Origin: Fidelibacterota bacterium
Lineage (GTDB): Bacteria; Fidelibacterota; UBA2242
DNA: 28,975 nt
Direction: 5' to 3'
NCBI GenBank assembly: GCA_003645845.1
Contig: QNCV01000001.1
Coordinates: 1-28,975 of the forward strand
In this document: positions 7,954 to 16,528 of the stretch, in pieces
How positions within the stretch are numbered: position 1 is the first letter of the stretch
Layout of the letters: each line of letters starts with the position of its first letter
Program-made: the position numbers and the translations under genes
Notes under the pieces: generated by a model
Seen by the model: only the letters and a program-made list of their open reading frames with translations
Database searches by the model: none
Told to the model about the DNA's origin: nothing

Positions 7954-9237
7954 ATGAAGAAAGGTCGTTATAGTGCTCTGATATTAATTTTAGTGAGCAG
8001 TCTGGTTCTAAGGGCTGATCTGCCGGAGGGATTACGGTATAAGCGGCTCAAATCGGCGATCCCCACGTCCTATCGTTTTGATTTTAAACGGGCCCTTTCT
8101 TTTTTAAAGAAAGACCAGAACTACCAGGCGAAAATAATACTGGAACGCCTTGTGAAAACACACCCTGATTTTTACGTTTACTGGGCCTATGGTTATACGG
8201 AGCGGATGATGAATAATACAGCCAGTGCCCGCGCTCTGTATTTTAAAGCCTTTGAGATGAATGATTCTCTGCTGACTTTTTTGCGGGATTATGCTGATTT
8301 TGTTGAGGCAACCAGTGCGGAATGGCTTGTTGTCAGGCGGCTAACCCGGGCGCTTTACACCGCCCAGCCCGATGATTACCCTCTGATGTTTATGCTGGAT
8401 AAAGCCGTAGAAACCGGTCAGCAAAGTGCGGCGCTTGATTTTCTTCGGGAACTGGCCGAAACGCACCCCGGCGACACCAGAATCGGGGTCTTTCAGGCTG
8501 TGGTCCTCAGCTACCTGGGGCGTGGGACTGAGGCGGTACAGTCGGCCCTTGAGGTGGTTGAGGATACGGAAAGCCTGTTTCAATTGCAAATGCTGGAACG
8601 AATTCTGGCGAACAACGGCTATTTTGTGGAAGCCGCCGGGGCCTGTGAAAAAATGACCGGCATCGCAAAAAAATCTGCCGTTACGTATAGCGCCTGGGGG
8701 CATCTTGAATTCATGCAGGGTCATTATGAGAATGCGGTCACCTATTATCGGAAATCCTTGAATGCGGATTATCGTCCGAGCACTCTGATTAAACTGGCCC
8801 GGATTACTCTTTTATACCTGAATGATCCGAAGCAGGCGGTTTATTATGGAAAATCGGCCCTGCAGATTGATCGTCGGGAATCCGATGCCTGTTTTATCCT
8901 GGCGGAATCCTACCGCCGGCTGGCCAGGATGGACAAAGCTCTGGACTATTCAAGCCGCCTGCTCAAGCTCATGCCGGATCATCCTCATCCCTACTATTAT
9001 CACGGGAAACTGCTGTTTGAATTAAAACGCTATACCGAGGCGGTGACTTACCTGGAACAGGCTGTTGCACTAAGTCCGGAAGTGCAGCGTTACCGGCTAA
9101 TTCTGGCAAAAGCCTATGCAGGAGCCGGTCAAAAGGACAGAGCCAAAGCTATTTACACGAATTTTATTAACGAACCTATCGGCAATTTATGGTCCGAAGA
9201 AGAATTACTCAAAGAAGAACCTCCAGAGCCGCGTTAA
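7954..9237 (+). CDS. Exported TPR-repeat protein
   Basis: 427 residues. The N-terminus is a signal peptide (basic start, hydrophobic core ALILILVSSLVL), with likely cleavage near LRA-D. The rest is a chain of tetratricopeptide-like helical pairs, clearest at the C-terminal end (AYAGAGQKDRAKAIY and HGKLLFELKRYTEAVTYLEQA). TPR arrays bind partner proteins; no catalytic motif is present. Unlike the other exported proteins in the window, no glutamine follows the predicted cleavage site. Its end overlaps the start of the next gene by 49 bases, so the two are probably cotranscribed and may act together in the periplasm. Confidence 0.8.
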   Translation: MKKGRYSALILILVSSLVLRADLPEGLRYKRLKSAIPTSYRFDFKRALSFLKKDQNYQAKIILERLVKTHPDFYVYWAYGYTERMMNNTASARALYFKAFEMNDSLLTFLRDYADFVEATSAEWLVVRRLTRALYTAQPDDYPLMFMLDKAVETGQQSAALDFLRELAETHPGDTRIGVFQAVVLSYLGRGTEAVQSALEVVEDTESLFQLQMLERILANNGYFVEAAGACEKMTGIAKKSAVTYSAWGHLEFMQGHYENAVTYYRKSLNADYRPSTLIKLARITLLYLNDPKQAVYYGKSALQIDRRESDACFILAESYRRLARMDKALDYSSRLLKLMPDHPHPYYYHGKLLFELKRYTEAVTYLEQAVALSPEVQRYRLILAKAYAGAGQKDRAKAIYTNFINEPIGNLWSEEELLKEEPPEPR

Positions 9238-10811
9238 TTGTTCTGATTCTGTGTGCTCAGATGCTTATTATTCTGGCGTCCTGTTCGGCTCGTCTTCCCC
9301 GGAAGCATCTTCCGGAGCCGGTTCTGCCGAATCATCCGGAAATTTTGAATTTATACTGGGAAAGCTGGCGCCTTGTTAATAATGCCCGCTATCAGGGTAC
9401 CCGGTTGAACGGATTTCCTGATCAATATTTAAATATAGAAAACGGAAGTGTTATTAATCAATGGCCAACCCTCTCTTCGGCCCTTTTCGCTATGTACGGG
9501 TACCGGGATTTTCCGGTCATGCAAACGCTGGATCTGTTTTACAACAAGCAGCGTTCCGACGGGTTCATAGCCCGGACGTATATCGTCAATTCCGGTGATC
9601 CTTTGCATCTACCCACACAATTGGACCCCATGATTAATCCGCCACTGTTTGCCTGGGTTGAGTTGAAATATTTTACCCTTTCCGGTGACAGCGTCCGTCT
9701 GCGGCAGGTTTTCCCGAAATTGGAGCGTTATTTTGCCTGGATTGATCAGTTCTGCCGGGGAAAATACGAGGCGACGGATTTGTATTACACGACGGCAATT
9801 GGTTCCGGGATGCTGAATCTGCCCCGCGGTGATGTTGAGCATGGTGGCTGGACGGACTTGACGGCTCAGATGGCCCTCTTCGCCGAGCAGCTTGCCAGGA
9901 TTGCCGGCATTCTGAATGTTCCGGAAAGGGAGCGATACTACCATGAGCGTTATCTGTCCATTAGTCGGGCGATTCAGTCAAAACTCTGGAATCCCGATTC
10001 CAGTTTTTATTACGATTATTCACGTGAGGGTAAGACATCCTTTCTGCGGACAATCAACGGTTTTTGGCCTTTGCTGGCTGGCATTCCCGACACCGATCAG
10101 GCCCGCCGATTGATCGGATATCTCAAAGACCCCAACGATTTTGCGCCGAAACACATGTTCCCCAGTGTCTCCGTCCGGGAAATCGATTATAATCCCCTGG
10201 GATTTTACTGGCGCGGTGGCGTATGGGGAATTTCCAATTACATGATTATTCAGAGCCTGAAGCGCTATGGTGAGACGGAGTTTGCCCGCGAAGCGGCCTG
10301 GAACCATTTGAAAAATATGGCGGAAGTATATCGGGGATTCGATCTTTCGGTGGATGCCGAATGCCCGGAACCGGAGAGCGGAATGGCTGGCAAAATATGG
10401 GAGGTTTATGCGCCCGAAAAGGTCTGTCCGGGGACCAACTGGAACGCTCAAAATCTCTGCCGGCCTGACCAGATCAGCTTTTCCGGTCACGGCCCGATCT
10501 CTATGGTCATTGAGGATATTCTGGGGTTTCAGACCGATGCTCCGGAGGACGAACTTCGGTGGCATATGACCAGGGCGGATCGGCACGGTATCCGACGCCT
10601 GGGTTTCGGTGATAATACGGTATCTGTCTGGACAGAACCTGATACGGTCCGACCGGAAGTTCTGACTTTGGCAGGATCCACGGATTCGGAGTTTAAACTG
10701 ATCATTGATACTGTACAGGACAGTTTTCTGGTAAACTTTGATCCGGGACCGATTGCGGTCAGTTTTCTACCGGCGGATTATCTGCTGAGGGGCCGTTTCA
10801 GTCAACAATAA
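9189..10811 (+). CDS. Lipoprotein glycoside hydrolase, MGH1/GH63/GH37-like
   Basis: 540 residues with a lipoprotein signal peptide (LIILASC, lipidated C32), so a periplasmic or surface enzyme. The mature part looks like an (alpha/alpha)6 barrel related to mannosylglycerate hydrolases, GH63 glucosidases and trehalases: QWPTLSSALFAMYGYRDFP near 91-109, MLNLPRGD at 208-215, GGWTDLTAQM at 219-228, FYWRGGVWGISNYM at 339-352 and WEVYAPE at 404-410. An acidic residue near 215-223 and E405 are the likely catalytic pair by analogy. The substrate is unknown; an alpha-linked glucoside or mannoside is my inference. ATG 9189 is the only start that keeps the whole signal peptide, although it overlaps the TPR gene by 49 bases. 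Its end overlaps the convergent transglycosylase gene by 14 bases. Confidence 0.8.
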   Translation: MVRRRITQRRTSRAALIVLILCAQMLIILASCSARLPRKHLPEPVLPNHPEILNLYWESWRLVNNARYQGTRLNGFPDQYLNIENGSVINQWPTLSSALFAMYGYRDFPVMQTLDLFYNKQRSDGFIARTYIVNSGDPLHLPTQLDPMINPPLFAWVELKYFTLSGDSVRLRQVFPKLERYFAWIDQFCRGKYEATDLYYTTAIGSGMLNLPRGDVEHGGWTDLTAQMALFAEQLARIAGILNVPERERYYHERYLSISRAIQSKLWNPDSSFYYDYSREGKTSFLRTINGFWPLLAGIPDTDQARRLIGYLKDPNDFAPKHMFPSVSVREIDYNPLGFYWRGGVWGISNYMIIQSLKRYGETEFAREAAWNHLKNMAEVYRGFDLSVDAECPEPESGMAGKIWEVYAPEKVCPGTNWNAQNLCRPDQISFSGHGPISMVIEDILGFQTDAPEDELRWHMTRADRHGIRRLGFGDNTVSVWTEPDTVRPEVLTLAGSTDSEFKLIIDTVQDSFLVNFDPGPIAVSFLPADYLLRGRFSQQ

Positions 10812-11745
10812 AGTTTTCTCTGATCAAACTGGCGGTTGTCAATACATCTGCGACATAGGTGCGGCTGTTATTATAACGTAACAGTGCCCGTTGCTGACGC
10901 AGTATGTCATCCGTCCAGCCTTTACGGCTCAGAAAGTTTCCAACGCTCATAATGGCGTCAGTGTAATTATATAGATCGATTTTTCCATCCCGGTCGCCAT
11001 CGATGCCATACCGTAAAACATTCGAGGGCATGAACTGGGGATACCCGAAGGCGCCGGCGTAGGAACCGGGCAGTTCAAGAATATCCAGATGACTTTCGTC
11101 ATGGAGTCTTAGCAAAGCGCCGAATTCGGTCCGCGCCCAGGCTGCTTTACGAATAGCCCGTTTCTGATAAAGATTGATCAGATACCTTCGTTTATCAAAA
11201 CTCAGATAATGATATCGCTCGTTGATATAATTCTCAATCCGTGCCAGGGACTCCGGACTATCGGCATTTGAAAGGGAACTGAGAACATTGAAAACCGAGT
11301 ATTTGCCAACTATTTTACCCAGTTTTGTTTCGACAAACAGGACTGCGACGATAGCCTCTCTGTTTACTCCGAACCGCTGTTCGGCAGTATCCAACTGGCT
11401 CTGATAATGCTGCAGAAAATCTTCAATTTCATAGGTAACGTTTTCTGTATGGAAAAATGTACTGCTGTAACTGTCCATCGCCGGTGGACTTGATAACTTA
11501 ACGGCAATGTCAGGGTAATAGACCACCCGAGGGTCCCGAAAGAGCTGTTGCACTTCAGCCATATTAAAATTTTGTTCGGCGAGGTAGCTAAACAGCATGG
11601 CATAATCCCGGGACGGGACCGGCTTGGCATCCGTTTCCGGCACCATTGCGTAGTCGCGTACCCTGAATGAGAGCACAACGACCAGCAGTATAGCAACCAT
11701 AAGCCCTTTTTTAGTTCGTTTCAAATAATTTATTAAGTTCTTCAT
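10798..11745 (-). CDS. MltB-type lytic murein transglycosylase
   Basis: 315 residues with an N-terminal membrane anchor or uncleaved signal (MVAILLVVVLSF, no lipobox). It carries the MltB (SLT_2) domain: the catalytic glutamate lies in FVETKLG (E139) and is followed by GKYSVFNVLSSLS, and the family block GSYAGAFGYPQFMPS, then DGDRDGKIDLYN and SVGNFLSRKGW. The family cuts peptidoglycan glycan strands to 1,6-anhydro products. An AAGGAATC-like site precedes the ATG. It may remodel the wall for envelope assemblies, but the position gives no direct link to the motor operon. Confidence 0.9.
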   Translation of the reverse strand: MKNLINYLKRTKKGLMVAILLVVVLSFRVRDYAMVPETDAKPVPSRDYAMLFSYLAEQNFNMAEVQQLFRDPRVVYYPDIAVKLSSPPAMDSYSSTFFHTENVTYEIEDFLQHYQSQLDTAEQRFGVNREAIVAVLFVETKLGKIVGKYSVFNVLSSLSNADSPESLARIENYINERYHYLSFDKRRYLINLYQKRAIRKAAWARTEFGALLRLHDESHLDILELPGSYAGAFGYPQFMPSNVLRYGIDGDRDGKIDLYNYTDAIMSVGNFLSRKGWTDDILRQQRALLRYNNSRTYVADVLTTASLIRENFIVD

Positions 11746-11925
11746 GATGATTCCTTATTATCAAACACCCTAATATTACGGTGAGTTTTAGAGATTAGAG
11801 GTGAAACAAATCACATTGTTACAAAATTAGCGTAAATGTTACGAAACTTATTTTCATAATGCAACTATTTGTTTTTACGGGCAGTCCTCTTATATTTCCC
11901 GTGAGAATGATTTTGAAGTGAGATT
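11746..11925. other. Divergent intergenic region between transglycosylase and amidohydrolase genes
   Basis: An AT-rich 180-base gap between two divergent starts. On the plus strand TTGTTT (11869-11874), a 16-base spacer and TATATT (11891-11896) form a moderate sigma70-like promoter about 30 bases before the ATG at 11926. No clear promoter was chosen for the minus strand. Confidence 0.45.
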
Positions 11926-13170
11926 ATGGAGACTGATGTGAAACAGGAGTCAAATAACCTGCCCGGGCGGGCTTTTCGAGCGCGTTGGATATTGCCGTTG
12001 TCGGCTCCACCGATCGAAGATGGTGTTATTGTTCTGAAGGGTGACAGAATTCAGCTTATCGGCCATTTTAACCGGTTGAGGGACGATCTGCCGGAAAATC
12101 TGATTGACCTGGGAGATGCCGTGATTTTTCCGGCCTTTGTAAATGTTCATACTCACCTTGAAGATGATATTCTTGAAGAACTCCCCGGGAATGTTTTTCA
12201 ATACCTGAGACAAAGCCAAGCTGCTTTAAATAATCGTAGTGCCGAAGAGCAGAAAGCACTGGTTTATCAAAATATTACCGATTGTGCCCGTACCGGAACA
12301 ATTGCATTGGGTGATTTTTTCAACACAGACCATTCAACGGAAGGTTTGGAGGGAGCCCGTGTGTTTGCCCGGGTTTTTCATGAACTCAGGGGGTTTAAAA
12401 ATTATGAAGCCGATTATATTATAAGACAGGTTCAGGCCCGGATGGAGCAGACCGTTTCCCAGAGGCAGCTTACCCACCATTTGGGGATGTCATCACCCTG
12501 GCAACTCTCGCCCGAACTTTTTCGGATGATCAGTATCCGGGAACGGCATGTAGCTATACACATGGCGATGACGGAGGCGGAAACCGAATTCATGCATAGC
12601 GGTAAGGGACCGGTCAAACAGTATCTGTTGTCCATCGGTGATTTTGACTATAGCTGGGAGGCTCCGAAAGTTTCACCTGTCCAGTATTTTTTCAATAACC
12701 GATTTTATGCTCGTCACAATATTCTGATTCATATGAACGAAGTATCTGAGACGGATATTGATGTCATTAAAAACAGTCCGGCCAAGGTCAATGTCTGTCT
12801 CTGCCCCCGGGCTTCGCAAACACTGCAGCTGCGTCCCACGCCGGTAAAACGGATTCTGGAAAAAGGGATTAATATTTGTATGGGTACGGAGAGTAGGGCG
12901 CTTACCGGTGATCTGGATATGCGCAAGGAGCTGCGAACTGCCGTGGATCTCTATGGTGTCAGTCCTGATACTGCGCTGAAATTTGCGACTTTGAACGGTG
13001 CTTATGCGATTGGTTTTCACAAGGAGGTGGGTAGTCTTGAGACGGGGAAAACTGCCCGCTGTCTGGTTGCCTGGGCGACCGGTGGTCCGTCGAATGATCC
13101 TTTTGAAATGATCCTTGATGATTCCCGGGAACTGGTCTGGCTTGACAATTATGACGAGCAACATACGTAA
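11926..13170 (+). CDS. Amidohydrolase-superfamily protein with atypical active site
   Basis: 414 residues resembling the Atz/Trz-SAH deaminase branch of amidohydrolases: a short N-terminal beta domain, a metal-binding pair HTH (H75, H77), H212 in IHMAMTEAE, H269 in LIHMNEV, then CLCPRAS and the C-terminal ATLNGAYAIGF segment. Two expected features differ. The usual SPHAPY block reads SSPWQLS, without the histidine, and the catalytic GTDS reads GTES (E322, codon GAG). It could be an altered deaminase, a hydrolase with a different metal set, or inactive. No substrate is proposed. It probably forms its own transcription unit. Confidence 0.75.
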   Translation: METDVKQESNNLPGRAFRARWILPLSAPPIEDGVIVLKGDRIQLIGHFNRLRDDLPENLIDLGDAVIFPAFVNVHTHLEDDILEELPGNVFQYLRQSQAALNNRSAEEQKALVYQNITDCARTGTIALGDFFNTDHSTEGLEGARVFARVFHELRGFKNYEADYIIRQVQARMEQTVSQRQLTHHLGMSSPWQLSPELFRMISIRERHVAIHMAMTEAETEFMHSGKGPVKQYLLSIGDFDYSWEAPKVSPVQYFFNNRFYARHNILIHMNEVSETDIDVIKNSPAKVNVCLCPRASQTLQLRPTPVKRILEKGINICMGTESRALTGDLDMRKELRTAVDLYGVSPDTALKFATLNGAYAIGFHKEVGSLETGKTARCLVAWATGGPSNDPFEMILDDSRELVWLDNYDEQHT

Positions 13171-13393
13171 AAGAGAAAAATAATTTGGTCAACCATTGAT
13201 TAGCTGTTGATAATTAATAAAATTTTTCTTATCTAATATTTGTGGTATATCCAGACGGTTTGCTGATCAGACCATTTTATCAATATTGCCGATTGTTACC
13301 TGGAGAGGCCGGCGGATTTGGAAAACCGGAATGGATCGCCATGCTGCCAGAACCTGCAATCACCTTAATAAATAATAACCCCGAGGAGTGACT
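13171..13393 (+). other. 223-base intergenic region with candidate promoter
   Basis: AT-rich first half. TTGATA (13207-13212), 17 bases and TATCTA (13230-13235) form a plausible promoter for the eRF1-like gene, giving a leader of about 150 bases. The second half is GC-richer and includes the ribosome binding site GAGGAG at 13383-13388. No convincing hairpin or small gene was found. Confidence 0.4.
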
Positions 13394-14533
13394 ATGATCA
13401 AAAGCAAAGTCGTTGAAGAATTGATTCATTTTACTCAGAATGAGTATCCGGTAACCAGCGCTTATTTTACCCTGTCCAGTAAAGTCGGCAATCACAAAAC
13501 CAGTCTGGTTGAACTCAAAAAAATGATTCGTTACAAGAAGAATACGACCTATTTCAGGCAACTGAATGAAGTCGAGAAAAAATCGGTTTTAGCCGACTTC
13601 GAAAAAATTCTTAACTGGTTTGAAGAGGAACTGGATAGCTCAAAATATGTCAGCTCCATTTGCTTTTGTCAAAGCGGAACCGGTTTCTGGAAGGTTCGTA
13701 ATCTGCGGATTCCACTTCAGAATGAAATAATCATTCAGCCCAAACCCTCGATTTACCAACTGTCACAATTGTTCAGTCAATACAGTCGTTATGCGGTAGT
13801 TCTGGTGGATAAAAGCAAAGCCCGCATTTTTGAGCAGTCGCTGGGTGATTTTACCGAAATCTATGCCGTAGAGGACAATGCACCCGAGACTGTCAAAGTC
13901 GGGGGTTATCGTGGACGCCAGGAGCGTCGGGTCGAACGGAATATTAAAAAAGGGGTGGCGGAACATTACAAGGAGGTTGCCAATAAGATATTTGCTCTTA
14001 ATAAACGCCGGGATTTTAATTGGATTGTCCTGGGCGGCCGCCGGGAATCCGTCGGAAAGTTTCAAGGTATCCTGCATGATTACGTGGCTTCCAAAATTGC
14101 AGGAACGGTTGAAATTGAACCTCAGGCTCCCCTGAGCGAGGTCTTCAGTAAGGTTCAAAAGGCCGGTCTGAAGGCTCGCCGGAAGTATGAGACGGGACTG
14201 TTGGAAACTTTTAACAATAAAAAAACTGCCAACCAGGCCGTAGCCGGAATAGATGCGGTTTTACCGATGCTGCGGGATAATTGGGTGGATACTCTTTTAT
14301 TACAGGAGAATTACCGCCGTAAAGGGGTCTTTTGCCGGCATTGTCAGTATATCGATCTGTCGACGCACGCCGAGTGTCCAAAGCATGGCGGACCGCTTGA
14401 ACGAACCCATAATATAATCGAACATATGCTGCATAACGCCTTACTTCAGGGGGTTGATGTTCAATATCTGCAGCAATCGCTGGAGCAATACGGATATCTG
14501 GGCGCAATATTGCGCTTTCCTCTGACCTCCTGA
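13394..14533 (+). CDS. eRF1-like bacterial protein (baeRF type) with C-terminal Cys/His cluster
   Basis: 379 residues, soluble. The middle domain (YAVVLVDKSKARIF near residue 133) is typical of bacterial relatives of archaeal/eukaryotic release factor 1. The loop GGYRGRQERRVERN (170-183) sits where eRF1 has GGQ and contains Q176. Next comes an IVLGGRRE strand and a long helical part. Near the C-terminus C314-x2-C317, C328 and H331 look like a small zinc ribbon, as in release factor domain 3. Relatives have been linked to ribosome rescue or peptidyl-tRNA hydrolysis; that role here is inference. I chose ATG 13394 over GTG 13388 because the GAGGAG site overlaps the GTG and spaces correctly to the ATG. 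Confidence 0.75.
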   Translation: MIKSKVVEELIHFTQNEYPVTSAYFTLSSKVGNHKTSLVELKKMIRYKKNTTYFRQLNEVEKKSVLADFEKILNWFEEELDSSKYVSSICFCQSGTGFWKVRNLRIPLQNEIIIQPKPSIYQLSQLFSQYSRYAVVLVDKSKARIFEQSLGDFTEIYAVEDNAPETVKVGGYRGRQERRVERNIKKGVAEHYKEVANKIFALNKRRDFNWIVLGGRRESVGKFQGILHDYVASKIAGTVEIEPQAPLSEVFSKVQKAGLKARRKYETGLLETFNNKKTANQAVAGIDAVLPMLRDNWVDTLLLQENYRRKGVFCRHCQYIDLSTHAECPKHGGPLERTHNIIEHMLHNALLQGVDVQYLQQSLEQYGYLGAILRFPLTS

Positions 14534-14555
14534 CCGGATTCGGTTATCCGGTTTT
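14533..14555 (+). terminator. Rho-independent terminator after the eRF1-like gene
   Basis: ACCGGAT (14533-14539), a six-base loop, ATCCGGT (14546-14552) and three further T's. The hairpin starts at the last base of the stop codon, and it separates this gene from the motor operon. Confidence 0.75.
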
Positions 14556-14654
14556 GCGGGTCCGTTCCGCTAGCGGCACTTGAAAGGTTGGAGATACACT
14601 TCAATTATCAATTTAAGTCATTCGGCTAACTTGCCTATTTTCATTATTTTTTCC

Positions 14655-14684
14655 TTGACATTATCCCGATATGAGGACTATATT
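14655..14684 (+). promoter_or_regulatory. Strong sigma70-like promoter of the motor/envelope operon
   Basis: A perfect TTGACA at 14655-14660, an 18-base spacer and TATATT at 14679-14684. Transcription would start near 14691, leaving a leader of about 60 bases before the ATG at 14754. It is the best promoter match seen in the window and nothing comparable was noticed inside the operon. Confidence 0.7.
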
Positions 14685-14704
14685 TTTTCTGAATGCAACG
14701 CCAT

Positions 14705-14731
14705 AGTGTCAATTGTAAATATTTAGACACT
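14705..14731 (+). promoter_or_regulatory. Inverted repeat in the operon leader
   Basis: AGTGTC (14705-14710) and GACACT (14726-14731) flank 15 AT-rich bases, just downstream of the predicted transcription start. It could be an operator for a dimeric repressor or a leader hairpin. It has no T-run, so it is not a simple terminator. Confidence 0.4.
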
Positions 14732-14753
14732 TTATACCCGAAGGTGTGGGATT

Positions 14754-15725
14754 ATGAAAGTCAAAATTCTTTTTGTAGCCTTTCTTCTATTTCCTCTGAT
14801 ACAGGGGTGTAGTCTCTTCAGCAGCGAGGCTGTTGACGAGACGGAAACCGAGACGCTTCAAACTGCTCAGTCGACGGACACAGTGGTAGCGCCAGCTACC
14901 GGCCAGGTGGTAACCAACAGTACACTAACGCCAACCCGGCAATCCCGCTCGGTGGCAACTGCCCCTGCCCGGACGACTCCTGCTGATCAGGATTATGTGG
15001 TCAACGAGCTGACCTTTGAAGTGAAAAAATTGTCTGCCGAGCTGAAACATGTGCAAAGTCAGCTGCAAGACCTGCAGGCCAACAGCCAGATGTGGATGAA
15101 TCCACTGGCCATGTATGACAAGGAAATCGTGACCGATAACGGTACATCAATCTACGGTAAAATTATCTACCAGGATGATAAAATTGTCAAAGTAGAGACC
15201 CTGATCGGTTATCTGGTGCTGGATAAATCATCAATTGTCCGGGTAATTACCAATGTTCCCGAAGAGCCGGCTCAGAAATATGTGCCTCAGGAACTGGTGA
15301 GTGAGGTCTCGCGAGGCACCAGCTATCCTCAGGTTCCCCAACCGGCCTATATCTCCAAATCCGGTGAACCGGCGCAGCTGCCGGAAAGTGCTGCCAAACT
15401 GCCCAATTGTGTACTGGTCGGCAATATCAGTGAGAAAAAAGATCGTTCCGGGAACACCATCTTTTCCGGTGAGGTTAAGAATATCGGTGCCCGGCGTGCG
15501 GATTTTGTGAAGGTTAATTTTATTTTTCGGAAAAACTGGAGCGGCGACACAAAAACCCGGACCGCTTTCGTGGAAGGTACCTATTTTACTTTCGAAGATT
15601 CCGGAATTACGACGAACAATTCACTGTTGCCGGGTGCGACCGGTAAATTTGAGCTGATCATTCCCAAGAATTTTGGCAGCTTCATCGGCTATTCCTACAC
15701 AATTGAGTGGGAGCAGTATAAATAA
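14754..15725 (+). CDS. Lipoprotein with coiled coil and FxLYD-like domain
   Basis: 323 residues. A lipoprotein signal peptide ends in LIQGC (C19). A Thr/Ala/Pro-rich linker (about 22-78) follows, then a short coiled coil (about 84-110), a small beta module (YDKEIVTDNGTSIYGKII) and a C-terminal FxLYD-like beta-sandwich (about 225-322: GNISEKK, SGEVKNIGA, LLPGATGKFEL). Such domains bind other envelope components; no enzyme motif is present. It is the first gene after the strong promoter and its stop overlaps the next start by one base (TAATG). I infer an outer-membrane-anchored accessory of the motor operon. Confidence 0.75.
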   Translation: MKVKILFVAFLLFPLIQGCSLFSSEAVDETETETLQTAQSTDTVVAPATGQVVTNSTLTPTRQSRSVATAPARTTPADQDYVVNELTFEVKKLSAELKHVQSQLQDLQANSQMWMNPLAMYDKEIVTDNGTSIYGKIIYQDDKIVKVETLIGYLVLDKSSIVRVITNVPEEPAQKYVPQELVSEVSRGTSYPQVPQPAYISKSGEPAQLPESAAKLPNCVLVGNISEKKDRSGNTIFSGEVKNIGARRADFVKVNFIFRKNWSGDTKTRTAFVEGTYFTFEDSGITTNNSLLPGATGKFELIIPKNFGSFIGYSYTIEWEQYK

Positions 15726-16528
15726 TGCATTTACCATTCACTAAGATTGCCGGTTTGTCGTTTTTACTAATGGGATTCGCTTTTTCTCAAACCGACTCGA
15801 CTTTGATTGATATTTCTGAAAAAAAAGCGAAGCTGAACGAGAAGAATGTTCAGATGCTGGAATTGCAGTCCGATATCAGCAGTCATGACGAAGAGCTTCG
15901 GGCTATTCGGGATGAAATTGAAAAACTGAAAGCCTATAATCGGCGACTTCAGGATTCTTTGCTAACCAAACAGGCGGAGATTGATTCGCTGAAAGAGCAG
16001 CAGAACCAGGTGGAAAATTTTAAGATGATCGTCAATGCGTTTGACGAAGACAAAGCCCTGACCGATGAAATCCTGGAGTCAATTAAAAGCTCTGATGTGG
16101 CGCCGAAGGATACGGTGGCGACCGTTACTCTGGAGGAAACTCCGGATGATACGGAGTACCGGACACTATACAACGAAGCGCTTAATCTATATTTTGATCG
16201 GGATTATAAGTCCAGTATTGGCAAATTCAGAGAACTATTAACCCGCAGTCGGAAACATCCCCTGGCAGATAACTGCCAGTACTGGTTGGGTGAAAACTAT
16301 TATTCTCAGGAAAATTATTCCCAGGCAATTGCGGAATTTCAGAAAGTTGCTCCCCTGGGTGACGGTAATAAGGCGGATGCCGCTCTGTTTAAAATCGGGA
16401 TGAGCCAGCTGAAGATGGGACAGGACGCCTCCGCCCGGGAAACCTTTACCCGGCTGGAAAAACAGTTTCCCGACAGCGATTTGCTGGATAAAGCCCGGCA
16501 ATATTTAACGTCCCGGGAAAAGTTTTGA
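15725..16528 (+). CDS. CpoB/YbgF-like coiled-coil and TPR protein (copy 1)
   Basis: 267 residues. The signal peptide probably cuts before Q22 (FAFS-Q). A long coiled coil follows (about 30-110), then a C-terminal TPR domain (about 147-262) with the YbgF pattern: LYNEALNLYFDRDYKSSIGKF, a repeat containing HPLADNCQYWLGENYYS, and FPDSDLLDKARQYL. In E. coli, CpoB links the Tol-Pal machine with cell-wall synthesis by binding TolA. Here no tol genes are present; the neighbours are MotA/MotB-type stator genes, so a similar coupling job with a different motor is my inference. Its stop overlaps the next start by three bases. Confidence 0.8.
   Translation: MHLPFTKIAGLSFLLMGFAFSQTDSTLIDISEKKAKLNEKNVQMLELQSDISSHDEELRAIRDEIEKLKAYNRRLQDSLLTKQAEIDSLKEQQNQVENFKMIVNAFDEDKALTDEILESIKSSDVAPKDTVATVTLEETPDDTEYRTLYNEALNLYFDRDYKSSIGKFRELLTRSRKHPLADNCQYWLGENYYSQENYSQAIAEFQKVAPLGDGNKADAALFKIGMSQLKMGQDASARETFTRLEKQFPDSDLLDKARQYLTSREKF

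Noticed and set aside
13388..13393. GTG start of the eRF1-like gene
   Set aside because: The GTG overlaps the Shine-Dalgarno site that serves the ATG at 13394.
14567..14576. Palindrome CCGCTAGCGG downstream of the eRF1-like gene terminator
   Set aside because: A single ten-base palindrome with no loop, no second copy noticed and no clear position relative to a promoter.
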